Of a stretch of DNA of 22,750 bases, positions 10,760 through 20,109 are shown one piece after another. Made by a program: the position numbers and the translations under genes. The stretch is from Chara braunii. Taxonomy: Eukaryota; Streptophyta; Charophyceae; Charales; Characeae. The notes under the pieces are model-generated. The model was not told the origin of the DNA. It saw only the letters and a list, made by a program, of their open reading frames with translations, and made no database searches. How positions within the stretch are numbered: the stretch's first letter is position 1; each line of letters begins with the position of its first letter. The DNA is taken from assembly GCA_003427395.1 (NCBI GenBank), contig BFEA01000054.1:2197639-2220388 (forward strand). The letters are read 5' to 3'.

Positions 10760-11615
10760 ACCTTCACTCTTATTCTCTTGCTGTAGCCTGTAGTTAGTTC
10801 GGTTAGTGGAACAAGCAGCACCCCAGTCAACAGCTAGCCTTGCCACCTCGCAGCTGGCTTTACTCCACTCCTACTGGCAAGATTGACAACGCACGGCTGA
10901 TTCGACTGATTGTCTCGCTTCACTTCGTTCAAGGAAACGAGCAGCACACAAATCAGCAGGTAAGCCTCCTTGTCAAACGCACACTGTTTCGCACGGTAGG
11001 ATGAGCAGCGTATCAGTCAGTACTGATCTCTCAAACCCGGCTGCCCACCTACAGTCATTCAGTTCGACAGTATAGGCAACACGCTGACTCACAGACAATC
11101 TGTATGCGTAGACCTGCTTTACAGTCACGCATTCTGCAAGGTAAACAACAGTTGCGTCCTTCGGTGGAATCTGCAAATTAAGAATGAATCTTTCGCTAGA
11201 ACAAAAGGGAATAAGGACAACTACGGCCCCCCACAACTTAACCCCCCGACTGACCAGGTTGAAGGCAAACCTCCTGCTAGGACACAGGATAACACCCTGG
11301 ACAGACGCAATCATCTCTGCAGTGCGGCTAACAAAATGAAAAACGACGAGATGCTATGCGCCAAGACCGCGACTGAGGAGGCAGCCACGTTAAGAGCATC
11401 AATATTGTCGAGATGCCAAACTCTCCGAAACGAAGTCGGGATTACGACGTCAGAGCGAGCGGTCTTCTCCGAATCAATACCAACGTGCAATCAGTCGAGC
11501 GAACGAGGTTGAACCTTCCGTTGAAACATGGAGACATACACGGTTGTCCAGTCCGATGCACAGTAAGCTAGAAAGTGGCGCTCTCCATTGATATGATGAG
11601 CAACGCACCGGCCAG

Positions 11616-11624
11616 CAGGTAAGT
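11616..11624 (+). promoter_or_regulatory. Perfect 5' splice-site consensus CAG|GTAAGT in A1
   Basis: An exact nine-base match to the consensus donor, 4125 bp after the A1 start. A2 has the same nine bases at 17928-17936, 4184 bp after its start. The matched position in two strongly diverged copies supports a retained donor in an LTR or leader transcript; this is inferred from position only. Confidence 0.5.
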
Positions 11625-11724
11625 TTTCAACCTCGCGGCTGGCCTCACGCCCTCCAACTGATTGAGATGACAAATTTCGAATGACTCTTCCGCTAGAATG
11701 CGGAAAGATACATTTCGTTTATTG

Positions 11725-11745
11725 TTTTTTTTTTTTTTTTTTTTT
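11725..11745. repeat. Poly-T run, 21 nt
   Basis: There are 21 T residues after ATTG, which may mark the 3' end of a minus-strand retro-insert. No target-site duplication is evident. The following 11.75-12.36 kb is non-coding and contains two similar segments (CCCCATCTTCGTTCGCC near 11.85 kb and ACACCATCTTCGTGCACC near 12.07 kb). Confidence 0.8.
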
Positions 11746-12395
11746 AATACATGTGCAGCTTGCAGCCTTGCAGCCCCGAATCTAACTACTAATCCTTTAA
11801 TGTGCGTCCCCCATCAGATTTGTTATATCTAGAAACCCCTGAACCCCATCTTCGTTCGCCTGTTTTCATCAAGGAATGGGCGAGTCAGACGACTTTCCCT
11901 CTCACCGTGGCCAGTCTCCCGGATATCCATGTATGCTACTTTTCTCTTCCAACTTCTAATCCACTAACTCTCTACTAAATATGAACTCACGATTCAATTC
12001 GCCCAGCCCCTAACCCATAGATTCGGCTTTCACTTTGTCGAAATCCGTTCTAAAATGGGCGACACCATCTTCGTGCACCTTCTTTCTCCTATATCGACTA
12101 AACTAACATCCCATCACTAAAACTAACATTACGAATCAACTCGCCACGACTAAGAATGCTAGGATCAGGCTTTAGAACGACCATAACGGCTGAAAAATGA
12201 GCGCGATCGACTATCCTCCCCGCTCCACTCATTCCCATTGTCATCTCCAACCTCAATTTCGCTCTGTATGCACCCGACTTGACTCTACGCATAGGTTCAT
12301 CACACTATTTCGCCCTTCGCTCTTGACCGATTCCACAACAATCTCACAGAAGCGAAAGCTGAGAAAAAAAAAAAAATAGAGCATCGGGGCTCCCC

Positions 12396-12479
12396 CTCAA
12401 TTTATGCGTGTCATCCCTGCATATGAGTCATGCTTATCTTCTCTGTATTGTTTCAATTTTAACGGATGTCCTGAAAGAC
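12396..12479 (-). pseudogene. U6 snRNA-derived pseudogene (plant type) in A1
   Basis: The minus strand contains GGACATCCGTTAAAATTG, then AACAATACAGAGAAGATAAGC, then GGGATGACACGCATAAATT. This is U6 from near its 5' end through the ACAGAGA-type box (here ATACAGAGAA) to the 3' stem region. U6 catalyses pre-mRNA splicing in the spliceosome. Differences from canonical U6, recalled from family knowledge, include GAAACAATAC for GGAACGATAC and a changed AGC-triad neighbourhood. After ATAAATTGAG the normal 3' end is replaced by GGGGGAGCCCCGATG and then T13 (12364-12376 as A on plus). It lies antisense to the presumed A1 orientation. It is a retro-derived module, not a working snRNA gene: no upstream USE/TATA pair is apparent. 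Confidence 0.88.
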
Positions 12480-12561
12480 CGAGCTGGGCCATGGCCCGAC
12501 CGATATCCTTATTGACACTGGCCGACCCTCCGATAGGTCAGAAGTGTAACTTTTTACTCGT

Positions 12562-12630
12562 CCTCGCCAGAGGGATTCGACTCAGGTCTGTTCTCTCAGC
12601 AGTTGGTAGCTATTCAACTAAGCTAAGCCC
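12562..12630 (-). pseudogene. tRNA-like SINE head upstream of the U6 module
   Basis: Read on the minus strand it starts GGGCTTAGCTTAGTTGAATA, with a good Pol III A-box (TAGCTTAGTTG). It ends with a B-box-like GAGTCGAATCC that matches GGTTCGANTCC at most positions. The spacing is that of a tRNA or tRNA-derived SINE. I see no convincing acceptor pairing, so it is not a functional tRNA gene. The U6-derived module follows about 80 bases downstream on the same strand and then a T-run, which together look like one chimeric SINE-like unit of about 265 bp (12364-12630). Confidence 0.5.
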
Positions 12631-12639
12631 ACTGTGAGG

Positions 12640-13743
12640 GTTAACTACGTACAATTGTAGACACTACAAAAGCTATGGAACAATTTCGATAGCAAGACGG
12701 TGGTCATGAAAATCGAATCCGCTGGGGAACATAAAACATTTTTTTTCGCCGCATCAATTAGCTCTGAAGGATGAATGACGCTAATGCGTGAGCCCTATCC
12801 TCAACCACACCGTGGCTGCTCCGAGCCGCAATAGAGTAGGAAGGCGTAGGGCCCTACTGCAAGCCTGCAAAAGAAGTGTGGAGCAGGTCCCCATGCAGAT
12901 CTTGGTGGCAGTAGCAATTACTCAAAAGAGATCGTTAAAAACAGAAGTGTAGAGGGGTCCCATGGATCCGATCATGCGCTCAGAGCAGCCACGGGTCACC
13001 TTACTATGCCTCGGGCCGCTGTCGTGCGCATCGGTCCGGCACCACTCAAAGGTAGCGCGGGACCCTCCCGGCCGCGTCACGCAGGAGTCGGAATACAACC
13101 CTTATTGCGATACACTCGTGGAGCTTCCGTAAGCCGCTCCGGCTGGGTGCGCCAGCCATACCTCTCGCGAGCCCCTACGACAAGACAGGGCCTACGCGAG
13201 GCACGACTACCTCCACCTTACGGGAGCTATCACCTTCCTTCGGTGGGCGTATCCCCGCCGAGCTACCAGTCCATAGTACGAAAGCTGATCAGTTGCAATC
13301 GCAGAGCCGAGGGCGTTTCTCGTTCGCCGTAGCACAAGGGGTACGCGCGGTACTATGCCTCTATCGGACCCGCACGCGAACCGACACCTTGGGGGGCTGA
13401 GGTCCCAAGCGCGGCTCGTCGCCGGTCGACTAGGACGCATCCCACACGTCACACGCACTCCACTATAAGGTACATAAAAGTAAAGCACACGCACACACGC
13501 ACACAAGTACTGAACGACGCAAAGGACGTACAACGCGACACCCTCCTAGTCCCTTAGTATCCATCCCATAACTTCCTGGTGCGGGAATCGGTTGAGCATC
13601 GTGCGCGAGACTTAATATAAGCCGCGCGGGCGTAGACCTTCTCATATCGACTAGCAATGCCAACGCACACAAACAGTCGCGAAGGTGGCGTACTATGCAG
13701 TGCCCATAATCGAGCGGTCCCTCGTGGATCCGAGTACCGCTTA
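12640..13743. other. Spacer between A1 and A2, partly GC-rich
   Basis: No gene is recognised. From about 12.98 to 13.45 kb the sequence is clearly richer in G+C than its flanks, and both strands carry frames of about 108 residues. They lack recognisable motifs and probably reflect composition. A short CA-rich stretch lies at about 13480-13506. Confidence 0.6.
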
Positions 13744-13759
13744 TGACACTCACGTGTCA
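13744..13759. repeat. Terminal palindrome of A2
   Basis: TGACAC-TCAC-GTGTCA, 6-bp perfect arms, containing CACGTG in the overlap (ACTCACGTGTC). It corresponds to 7491-7506 in A1. Confidence 0.8.
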
Positions 13760-13798
13760 GACTCGAAGTATCGTGAGGGTTCCGCCCTTCACGACATT

Positions 13799-13822
13799 GC
13801 ACGGCTGAAGGACTAGCCGTGC
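13799..13822. repeat. Hairpin near the A2 start
   Basis: GCACGGCT-GAAGGACT-AGCCGTGC: 8-bp perfect arms around an 8-base loop. The A1 counterpart has lost the distal arm (GCGCGGCTGAAGGAACAG). Confidence 0.75.
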
Positions 13823-13995
13823 GGCCGCCGCGGCACGTCCGGCTTTCGGCCCGAGTGCCCCGACGGTCAAGGCAAATAGGCTCTGCCCGAGGGGGGTCTC
13901 CTTCAGTGCAGGGCCTAGGGCTTGGGATGTCNTGGACAAGGACCTTGAATCCCGGCCCAGGACCAACGTCCGACTAGCAATCTCCGAGAAGCACC

Positions 13996-14003
13996 TATAT
14001 AAG
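13996..14003 (+). promoter_or_regulatory. TATA-box candidate (TATATAAG) in A2
   Basis: TATATAAG lies 252 bp inside A2, a position fitting an LTR U3 promoter. The same octamer occurs in B2 at 21837-21844. The equivalent A1 position is eroded (CTTTAAGA). There is no independent evidence of transcription. Confidence 0.4.
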
Positions 14004-14090
14004 TGATGGTGTCATCCTTTCTCTATTAGCCCAACCCCTGATTAACTCCTTAGCACGCGGCCCCTTTCAGGCCACACAAGTATCCTACAT

Positions 14091-14132
14091 AGGTACGCAT
14101 ACATACACATATACACACATATGCATACATAT
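14091..14132. repeat. (CATA)n-like simple repeat
   Basis: An imperfect ACATACACATATACAC-type tract within A2. The A1 equivalent (about 7843-7858) is much shorter, so this is a local expansion. Confidence 0.7.
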
Positions 14133-14519
14133 GGGAATGAACGTGTGACGATCACATTTCACAACCACAGTGGGTCTCCACTTGCACATATATAAGATCG
14201 CAGGGCAGTCCAATCCACTAATCCAAGTCACAGAACATACCTGCAATCACATCAAAGAGTCAGACAAAAGTCCACACACTACACGGAGTCAACTTCAACC
14301 AATCTCTATGCTCATACCCTTTGCCTCAGCCATGCAAGCCCCAACCTCCAGTCAACCAACCTTAAATAAATACTAAGTACCTTTGTTAAATGCTCATTCA
14401 ATAAAAGTCCGGGTGAAACCTTAACAAAACAGAAAAGATCACCAGGGCTGAAGCCTCTTTAGGTTGAGTAAGGAGAGTGGGTTGAGGTTGGGTCGTAAAC
14501 CGACGAGTCGACAACCGAC

Positions 14520-14538
14520 CTGTTATCTGTGATAACAG
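14520..14538. repeat. Inner palindrome of A2
   Basis: CTGTTATC-TGT-GATAACAG, 8-bp perfect arms. It corresponds to 8237-8253 in A1. A2 has a short extra segment (AGTCGACAACCGACC) just before it. Confidence 0.8.
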
Positions 14539-14764
14539 AAGGTGATCCTTGCAGGATCAAAGTTGAATCTAGCCCCAAGTCCTGAATCAATCGATAAAGG
14601 AGACTTGTAACACAAGACAGGCCAATCTCAAGCTAAGTCTATGAGCTCATGGAGGATAACCTCCATATCACGATCTTACTCAAGCCACCACACTTAACTA
14701 GGTCCAAGTTGTATCTCTAGCCAGCGCCCAAGCAAGGGTAGCCTATGACATAGCCTCTCCTACG

Positions 14765-15350
14765 TACGTCGCCACCTGTTGAAATACAAGCTAACCCCTC
14801 TAATTTAGGAAAATTTCGGCAGCGCTTCCCGTAGGAATAGTGCCATCGCAGAAAATATACTAGTCCAAAAGTCAGACCTTTGGATTTCAGAAAGCAAAAA
14901 TTTGTCTAACTCCCTGACTTAGCAAAAATTTGGGCAGCACTTCCTTCAGGGAGGAAAGCTTCCCAGATTTATACTAAGTCAGAATTGAACTTAGACATAA
15001 AGTCTAAGTTCTGTCAAGACAAACTCTTAACCAATCCCTTAGATTTGTAGAAATTTCGGCAGTGCTTCCCGTAGAGAAAGCGTCAGTCCAAGATTTATAC
15101 AAAGCTAGGTTTGGAATCTGAAAATGACTTTGATCCTTCAGGGCCCAATTTTGACTAACACCCTGAATTAGTAAAAATTTGGGCAGCATCTCCTTTAGAA
15201 AAGGAGGCTCCCCAGATTCTTATTAAGTCAAAAAGTCGTCAAGGTCGGATCCTGAAGAAGTCAAAGTTTTGACTAACTCCTTGATTTTGTAGAAATTTCG
15301 GCAGCGCTTCCCGTAGGAAAAATGGCTTACCAAGATTTATACAAGCCCAA
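14765..15350. repeat. Five-unit alternating tandem array in A2
   Basis: Cores lie at 14817, 14932, 15057, 15181 and 15299 (spacings 115, 125, 124, 118). Odd units carry TTCGGCAGYGCTTCCCGTAG and even units carry TTTGGGCAGCAYYTCCTT. The number of units and the alternation match A1 exactly. Unit 2 is enclosed by CTCCCTGA/TCAGGGAG and unit 4 contains CTCCTTT-AGA-AAAGGAG, so some units can fold. Confidence 0.88.
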
Positions 15351-15636
15351 GTATGAAAAAGATCCTAGAAACAATGCAGAAATGGACCTAAGTAAAAGGA
15401 AACGAGCCTAGAAAATGCAGGAATCGACTCTAACTCATATGGCTCTAGCACGTGGCGAGCAACTACAGCAACTACCTATCAAAACCCAAACTCAAACTAA
15501 GAAGTGGCATCACTCAGTCACATGCAGGCCAAACCACAAACATGTACTCTCTTACCATCCCCAAGTTACCTTAGCAAACAATAGTTCGTAGCCTTTCAAT
15601 GATTTGTCCCTTATACCCAGCTTACATAGGGCATAA

Positions 15637-16357
15637 GGCTAGACCACCCAAACTTATGGAACATGTCTAGCCCAGCCAAGAAGTATACACAGACACAGGG
15701 CACAACAACTTTTTTCTTCTTTGGGCATATGACCAGGCCATCCTAGTCGCCCTGAACTGTTTAAGTATCCAAGGTTTATATAATTGTCTGTACTTAGTCT
15801 TTTGAGGTAGCATATAGCTGAGCCGATCATCTTCAGCTCAAGACTCAGCCTGCCCCTTCGTACCACAAGTTTATTCTTAGTTAAGTACTCTCTTCAGTTG
15901 GTGATAAGCTATAGTCAGGCCACCCAAACTTATGGGACCCTGCCTGACTAGCATGTTCATAGATAGCATAATAGTAAAGTATATCAAAGTTATAGCCTTC
16001 CAGTTCCAGCATGTGCGAGGCGTTGGACCAAGACCACCCAAACTTATGGAACATGTCTTGGTCCTCAGCCTGGTTTATTTCTCTTAGACCAAAGCAGGAA
16101 GAGGTAGAGCCACCCAAACTTATGGGACATGCTCACCTCCTCGTTCAGAAACCAAAGAAACTGTCAAAACCCCAAAAAAACAAGGCCGCCTGACTACCCA
16201 AACTTATGGATCTGACTGGCTCCTGAAAAGCAATCACATTCAACCCTCATAAATCAGAGCAACCAGACTACCCAAACTTGTGGAACATGTCTGCTTCTCA
16301 AAGCAATACAAAGGAAACATAGCACTGGGCCTTCCCAAACTTATGGAACTGGCCCAG
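15637..16357. repeat. Seven-unit hairpin array in A2 (loop AAACTTATG)
   Basis: Seven segments share the loop CCCAAACTTATGG (one has CTTGTGG) and carry different arms. H1 GGCTAGAC/GTCTAGCC (15637-15644, 15665-15672). H2 TAGTCAGGC/GCCTGACTA (15912-15920, 15942-15950). H3 GGACCAAGAC/GTCTTGGTCC (16025-16034, 16055-16064). H4 GAGGT(A)GAGC/GCTCACCTC (16101-16110, 16131-16139, one bulged base). H5 (about 16186-16222) has no good stem. H6 CAGAC/GTCTG (16264-16268, 16289-16293). H7 CTGGGCC/GGCCCAG (16325-16331, 16351-16357). A related stem GCTGAG/CTCAGC surrounds CCGATCATCTT near 15.82-15.85 kb. Spacing along the array mirrors A1. Confidence 0.93.
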
Positions 16358-16617
16358 CCTTCGGTTGACCCATTAAGACTCATGCAAAACTGCCTTTCTC
16401 CCACCCTTCCCCCCAGATGCAATTCCACAATCTGCTTTCAAACAATCAAAGAAGTCAAAACTTAACTTTATACATACGTTCTTTTACTTGGTCTGGTTAT
16501 GTCCTGAATAGAAAACAGAAACCATAGGGACATGCACGCATACACCAATCAAACCATAAGGGGATATGCAAGTATGGGAGTAGAGGGTTATATAGATAGA
16601 AAGGGATTACCTGGTAG

Positions 16618-16865
16618 TCCCTTGCCTCCAGAACCTCGCCTAGGTTCCGGCAGAGCTCCCGCAATCGGTGGGAGGACTCCCCACAGAGTCTTGATGCGGA
16701 CCTACGAGTTGCAATCCCGCCTGCCGCCTTCCCCTCGTAACCAATTGACTAGACCTGGAGTAAGAAAGATAGATAGAGAACGTATAGAGACTCTCAGAGG
16801 GGTGCACTCAGACTCGGGGCCTTGTTATCTTGGTTTGCCTGAGGGCCCCGCAATGGCGGCCAATC
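16618..16865. repeat. Conserved exit block of A2
   Basis: Counterpart of 10370-10640 in A1, sharing AGCTCCCGCAATC, CCCACAGAGTCTTGATG, GTTGCAATCCCGCCTGCCGC and TGAGGGCCCC.CAATGGC. The frame across it is not supported as coding. Confidence 0.75.
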
Positions 16866-16889
16866 CGACAACTTGACCAATGAAGCCAG

Positions 16890-17635
16890 ATTGCCGAAGT
16901 AACCTCCCCTGGCGGTCTTCCAACTCGCAGGGCCAGGTCCCCACCCTAAGCTCAACTACTCCTCTAAGTCCAGCTGCAGTTGCCCAACTCTATGCCCTGA
17001 CCCTCAGATACTGTGGCAATACACAGTGGAGGTTAACAACAGCAGTAGCCGCCACCCACAACCGCAGCCTCGCCTAGTCTCAGCGGTAGTCCTCAGCAGC
17101 GGTCTTCGCCCAGTCCGTTGTATCAAGAGTACTCAGTGGGGGTTACTTACAACCAGCAGCCTGTGTCCCGTCCACAGCAGTAGCACATAGCAGCGTGCAG
17201 CAGCCCACAATCATTGGTAGTGGCACACAGCGGCCACAGTCCGCCCACAGTTTTTAAGTGCAACAGCGAGATTGGTTACTCCGTGGCAACCCGAACGCAG
17301 TTGTGGGTCTCCTCTGATGCAGCAGCAACGGTCAATCGTAGCGGCATGTAGTGGAGGCCAGGCAACAGCAACAGTAGGCTGTGCGCAGTCAACAGCCGTA
17401 GCAACAACGGCAGCAGTGTGCAGCGGTAACTAGCGACCACAACCACTGTACACGACGGCGATCCACGGAAACAGCAGTAATATACAGCGGCCCCCAGCAG
17501 TAACAGTAGCCGCGGTAGCCTGCATCCATATGCAGCAGACCCTAGTAGCCCGTGCTCAGCCCGCAGTAGCAGTAGCTTCAAGAGTAGTGGTGGTGTAAAG
17601 GGATAAAACAGCCAGACTCTGAAAAATAGTAGCAA
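16890..17635. repeat. Degenerate CAG/CAA-rich tract in A2
   Basis: About 750 bp dominated by CAGCAG, CAACAG, CAGTAG and CAGCGG triplets in shifting phase (for example CAACAGCAACAGTAGG, ACGGCAGCAGTGTGCAGCGG). All phases contain stops or change frame, so a polyglutamine protein is not supported. A1 has only scattered AGCAGCA segments in the equivalent 10.8-11.6 kb. Confidence 0.7.
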
Positions 17636-17639
17636 GGTA

Positions 17640-17641
<2 letters not shown>

Positions 17642-17709
<68 letters not shown>
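17642..17709. repeat. Poly-A run, 68 nt
   Basis: There are 68 uninterrupted A residues inside the CAG-rich zone of A2. On the minus strand it creates a poly-Phe frame (17276-17821) that is an artefact. The flanks ATAGTAGCAA and ATAGCAGCGG are only loosely similar, so a target-site duplication is not proven. Confidence 0.95.
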
Positions 17710-17711
<2 letters not shown>

Positions 17712-17927
17712 AAAACTATAGCAGCGGTGTAGGAGCAGTCCCAGCAAGTCATGCGCAGTAGAAAAATGCACAGCAGTCCACAGGTCCGTTTTTGTTCAAG
17801 GGCGGACTGAGACACAGGCACTATGTTGTCTGAGCATCAGGACATCCCAAGGGCTCAGCTACAGTCCGCTCTGGGGCAGCATAAGTAGCAACCCGTCTCG
17901 ACCACCTCTGCAAGCTGTCACCGAGAC

Positions 17928-17936
17928 CAGGTAAGT
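17928..17936 (+). promoter_or_regulatory. Perfect 5' splice-site consensus CAG|GTAAGT in A2
   Basis: Identical nine bases and nearly the same distance from the repeat start (4184 bp) as in A1 (4125 bp). See the A1 site at 11616. Confidence 0.5.
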
Positions 17937-18157
17937 GTTACTCTCTCCCCCTCTATGCGTAGCAATTCCTATTACTTGGATACACCTGCCCGTTTGTGTG
18001 GCCAGGTTTGTTCACATTATGTTATGCACCGTAGGCAGGGAAAGGACCGGGGCAGCGACTAGTGCCTTCCACGCAAGGGCCCAGTGGCTACATAGGCAGG
18101 AAGGGACCCATCAGTAGCACACAGCGGAAGGCCCAGATCAGCAAGTTACACGCTGCC

Positions 18158-18311
18158 NAGAAAGTGGCCAGCACAACAGTTCTGCATCTTGTANNAGTTT
18201 GATAGGCTTTAATNAGAGCATTACTTAGCTAGGTGCAATTCTAATGAGACCCAGCAGCACCGCCCCGCACCATAACTCCGGTCAGCAATAGCCCATCACT
18301 ACAAGGGTGAN
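18158..18311. other. Cluster of undetermined bases
   Basis: N occurs at 18158, 18194-18195, 18214 and 18311, with another at 13932 in A2. At 13932 the A1 counterpart reads C (CCTGGAC), so that N is probably C. These mark lower-quality consensus in A2. The surrounding 17.95-19.2 kb contains no recognisable gene. Confidence 0.95.
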
Positions 18312-18476
18312 GCAGCGGGAAGCAACAAACGCAGCCAGAAAGTTCAGCAGTGGTTTCAGTCATAGGACACAGCTATACAACGATTAGCCTTCAACTCTAG
18401 TCTGCCGCACAACTGTCATTCCACAAGGATATCCACCAACGGTGGAGCAGCGGGCTGTAGTGGGGAACAGCACCTT

Positions 18477-18560
18477 GAAAAGAGAGAAAAACGAGGAGAG
18501 AAGGAAAAGAAAAAAAAAGAAAAAAAGAAGGAAAAAAAAAACAAAAAACAAAAAAAACAG
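18477..18560. repeat. Purine-rich low-complexity tract
   Basis: A/G-only or A-rich sequence with a few C, giving Phe/Ser-rich false frames on the minus strand. Confidence 0.85.
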
Positions 18561-19299
18561 TCACTGCCACCCCAGCTTGGCTCGTCCACTATTGCGCCCA
18601 CTCTGAGAACCAAACCCCATGCCAGAGCCTAGAAAGATGTGGACTCACAAAAAACAGAACTTCCTTCCTCTCTGTCGGATGTGCCTAGCCAAGGACTCGG
18701 CCAGGTCACATACTCCGTTTCGTGCTTGTGGAGGATTAGCCCGCCTGGATTAGCAGTCCCTTCCCAATGAAGATATCTAGGCACGAGAGAAGCTTGGTGT
18801 ATTCAATAGTAGCCCGATAACAGCGGGCAAGTATCCCACTGAGTCGAGGTCCTGGCTACCGAGATTGATCAGCAGGGATCCCGACACCTAATCAATGATA
18901 TATATGATGACGACATGGTGATGAACATGACGGTGAGGCGGTGGTGGCGCAGACAGCACTATTATCAAGGGCGGACCGAGGAGGAAAAAAAAAGGTGGAT
19001 CTACCCTCAAACATGGCCAGATGCCTCACTTCTTACCCCACAACTCTCGCTGACTTCAAGCAGGTGGTTATATTGCCTCCTTCACGCTCTCGCCTCTCCC
19101 AAACGATCACGCTCCTCCCTCCCCCTTATTAGTGACCGCGCAGCTATTAACATCCATACGGGCCAAACCACCCATCTCTTCCAATTTCCGACACTACCAT
19201 TAGATCCGGAGCGCCCTGAAACCCCAGTTTAGCATCTTCGTGCGCCCAAAACGGCCAAAAAATGACCGAGGTGCGTCGACTTCCACTCTACCATAGCTG

Positions 19300-19900
19300 T
19301 TTCACGGCATCTCCGCGCACCATTTTTCTTCCTCTTCCCCCTCCTACTAACTTTCCTCCCTTTCTGACTGCAGATTTGTGTTCGCCAGCCTTCAAAACCA
19401 CAGGTTATCACCTCCCCTCATCGAGTCTTGTTAGGAAACGACCGTGCTACGGATTCTCCTTCCACCATAGTCTCCAGCCCGACATTACCTCTTCCCCCTT
19501 CCTTCGGATGTACCTGGCGCGAACCCACGTCCAGGTTCACTCACCTCATTTCCTGTTGTTACTGCCGCTGCCTCTTACGTGGTGCTGCGCTCTCCGACTA
19601 TACCTCCTCCTACTCTACTCCCATACCACCATACCATGCTTACTATTATTATTATTTATCTTTATTTCGACTTAACACATCGCTGCCCATTGTCCGGATT
19701 CAGTCGGCTCCACTCCCCATACTCTTCTTCCCCGCCATAACCCCTTCTCCATTCCTTCAATTCTGGATGTACTCAGCACCCATGCCAGTCCCGGTTCATT
19801 CCCCCGTTCAGCAGCCCCCCCCCCCCGTTTCTCCTTCGGGGCTTTACTCGACTCTTCCTCCGTTATCCAGTCCGATCCGCCATCGTCTTCCTCCTATCGA
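19300..19900. repeat. Pyrimidine-rich region
   Basis: About 600 bp skewed to C and T on the plus strand, with repeated CTTCCCCC, TCCTCC and TTATTATTATT elements and a 13-C run near 19816. Two overlapping frames of 137 and 164 residues are products of this skew and show no domain. Confidence 0.65.
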
Positions 19901-20109
19901 CCTCCCCACTGCAGCACTCTAGCGACCAAACTGGCCGGGAGAAGTGCGCAGCATCGACAGCTCCCCCACGCCACTATGAGAATAGCAGCGCTGGGCCGCT
20001 CCCTGTTGTGCCGCGCCAGGCGATCAGTTCGGCCAGGAAGGGTGAGCAGCAACAGCAGCCCATCATACACCATGACACAGCGAAGTGTCGGGCTACCTCC
20101 CCCCCCGAC

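Larger units (their letters stand above)
7491..12640 (+). mobile_element. Repeat A1: long non-coding LTR/LARD-like repeat, copy 1
   Basis: This is a large non-coding repeat related to A2 at 13,744. Homologous landmarks keep a nearly constant offset of about 6.25 kb as far as about 10.6 kb. It begins TGACACTCAAGTGTC at the break in LINE-2, and TG is the usual LTR start. Internal landmarks are a palindrome (8237-8253), a five-unit array (about 8.48-9.1 kb), a seven-hairpin array (9374-10088), a conserved exit block (about 10.37-10.64 kb), splice-donor-like sites, and an antisense U6 module (12396-12479). No gag, protease, RT or integrase frame is visible. The orientation is inferred from the splice-donor matches. 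The right limit is soft: homology with A2 becomes patchy after about 10.65 kb. It could be a solo LTR, a LARD, or one unit of a larger repeat. Confidence 0.7.

Noticed and set aside
12562-12630. Functional tRNA gene
   Set aside because: The B-box is imperfect and I cannot find a matching acceptor stem or clear anticodon arm; it fits a SINE head better.
13006-13533. Overlapping 108-residue frames on both strands as a gene
   Set aside because: The region is GC-rich, so long frames arise on both strands. No motif, promoter or splice structure is visible, and it does not resemble an rRNA segment I can place.
9374-16357. Hammerhead ribozyme (retrozyme) in the A repeats
   Set aside because: I did not find the CTGATGA ... 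GAAA core arrangement around the hairpins.
17276-17821. 181-residue minus-strand open frame
   Set aside because: It exists because the 68-nt poly-A reads as poly-Phe on the minus strand and the flanks are CAG-rich. There is no domain.
19262-19922. Two overlapping frames of 137 and 164 residues
   Set aside because: They lie in a pyrimidine-skewed tract, giving Ser/Pro/Leu-rich peptides without domains.
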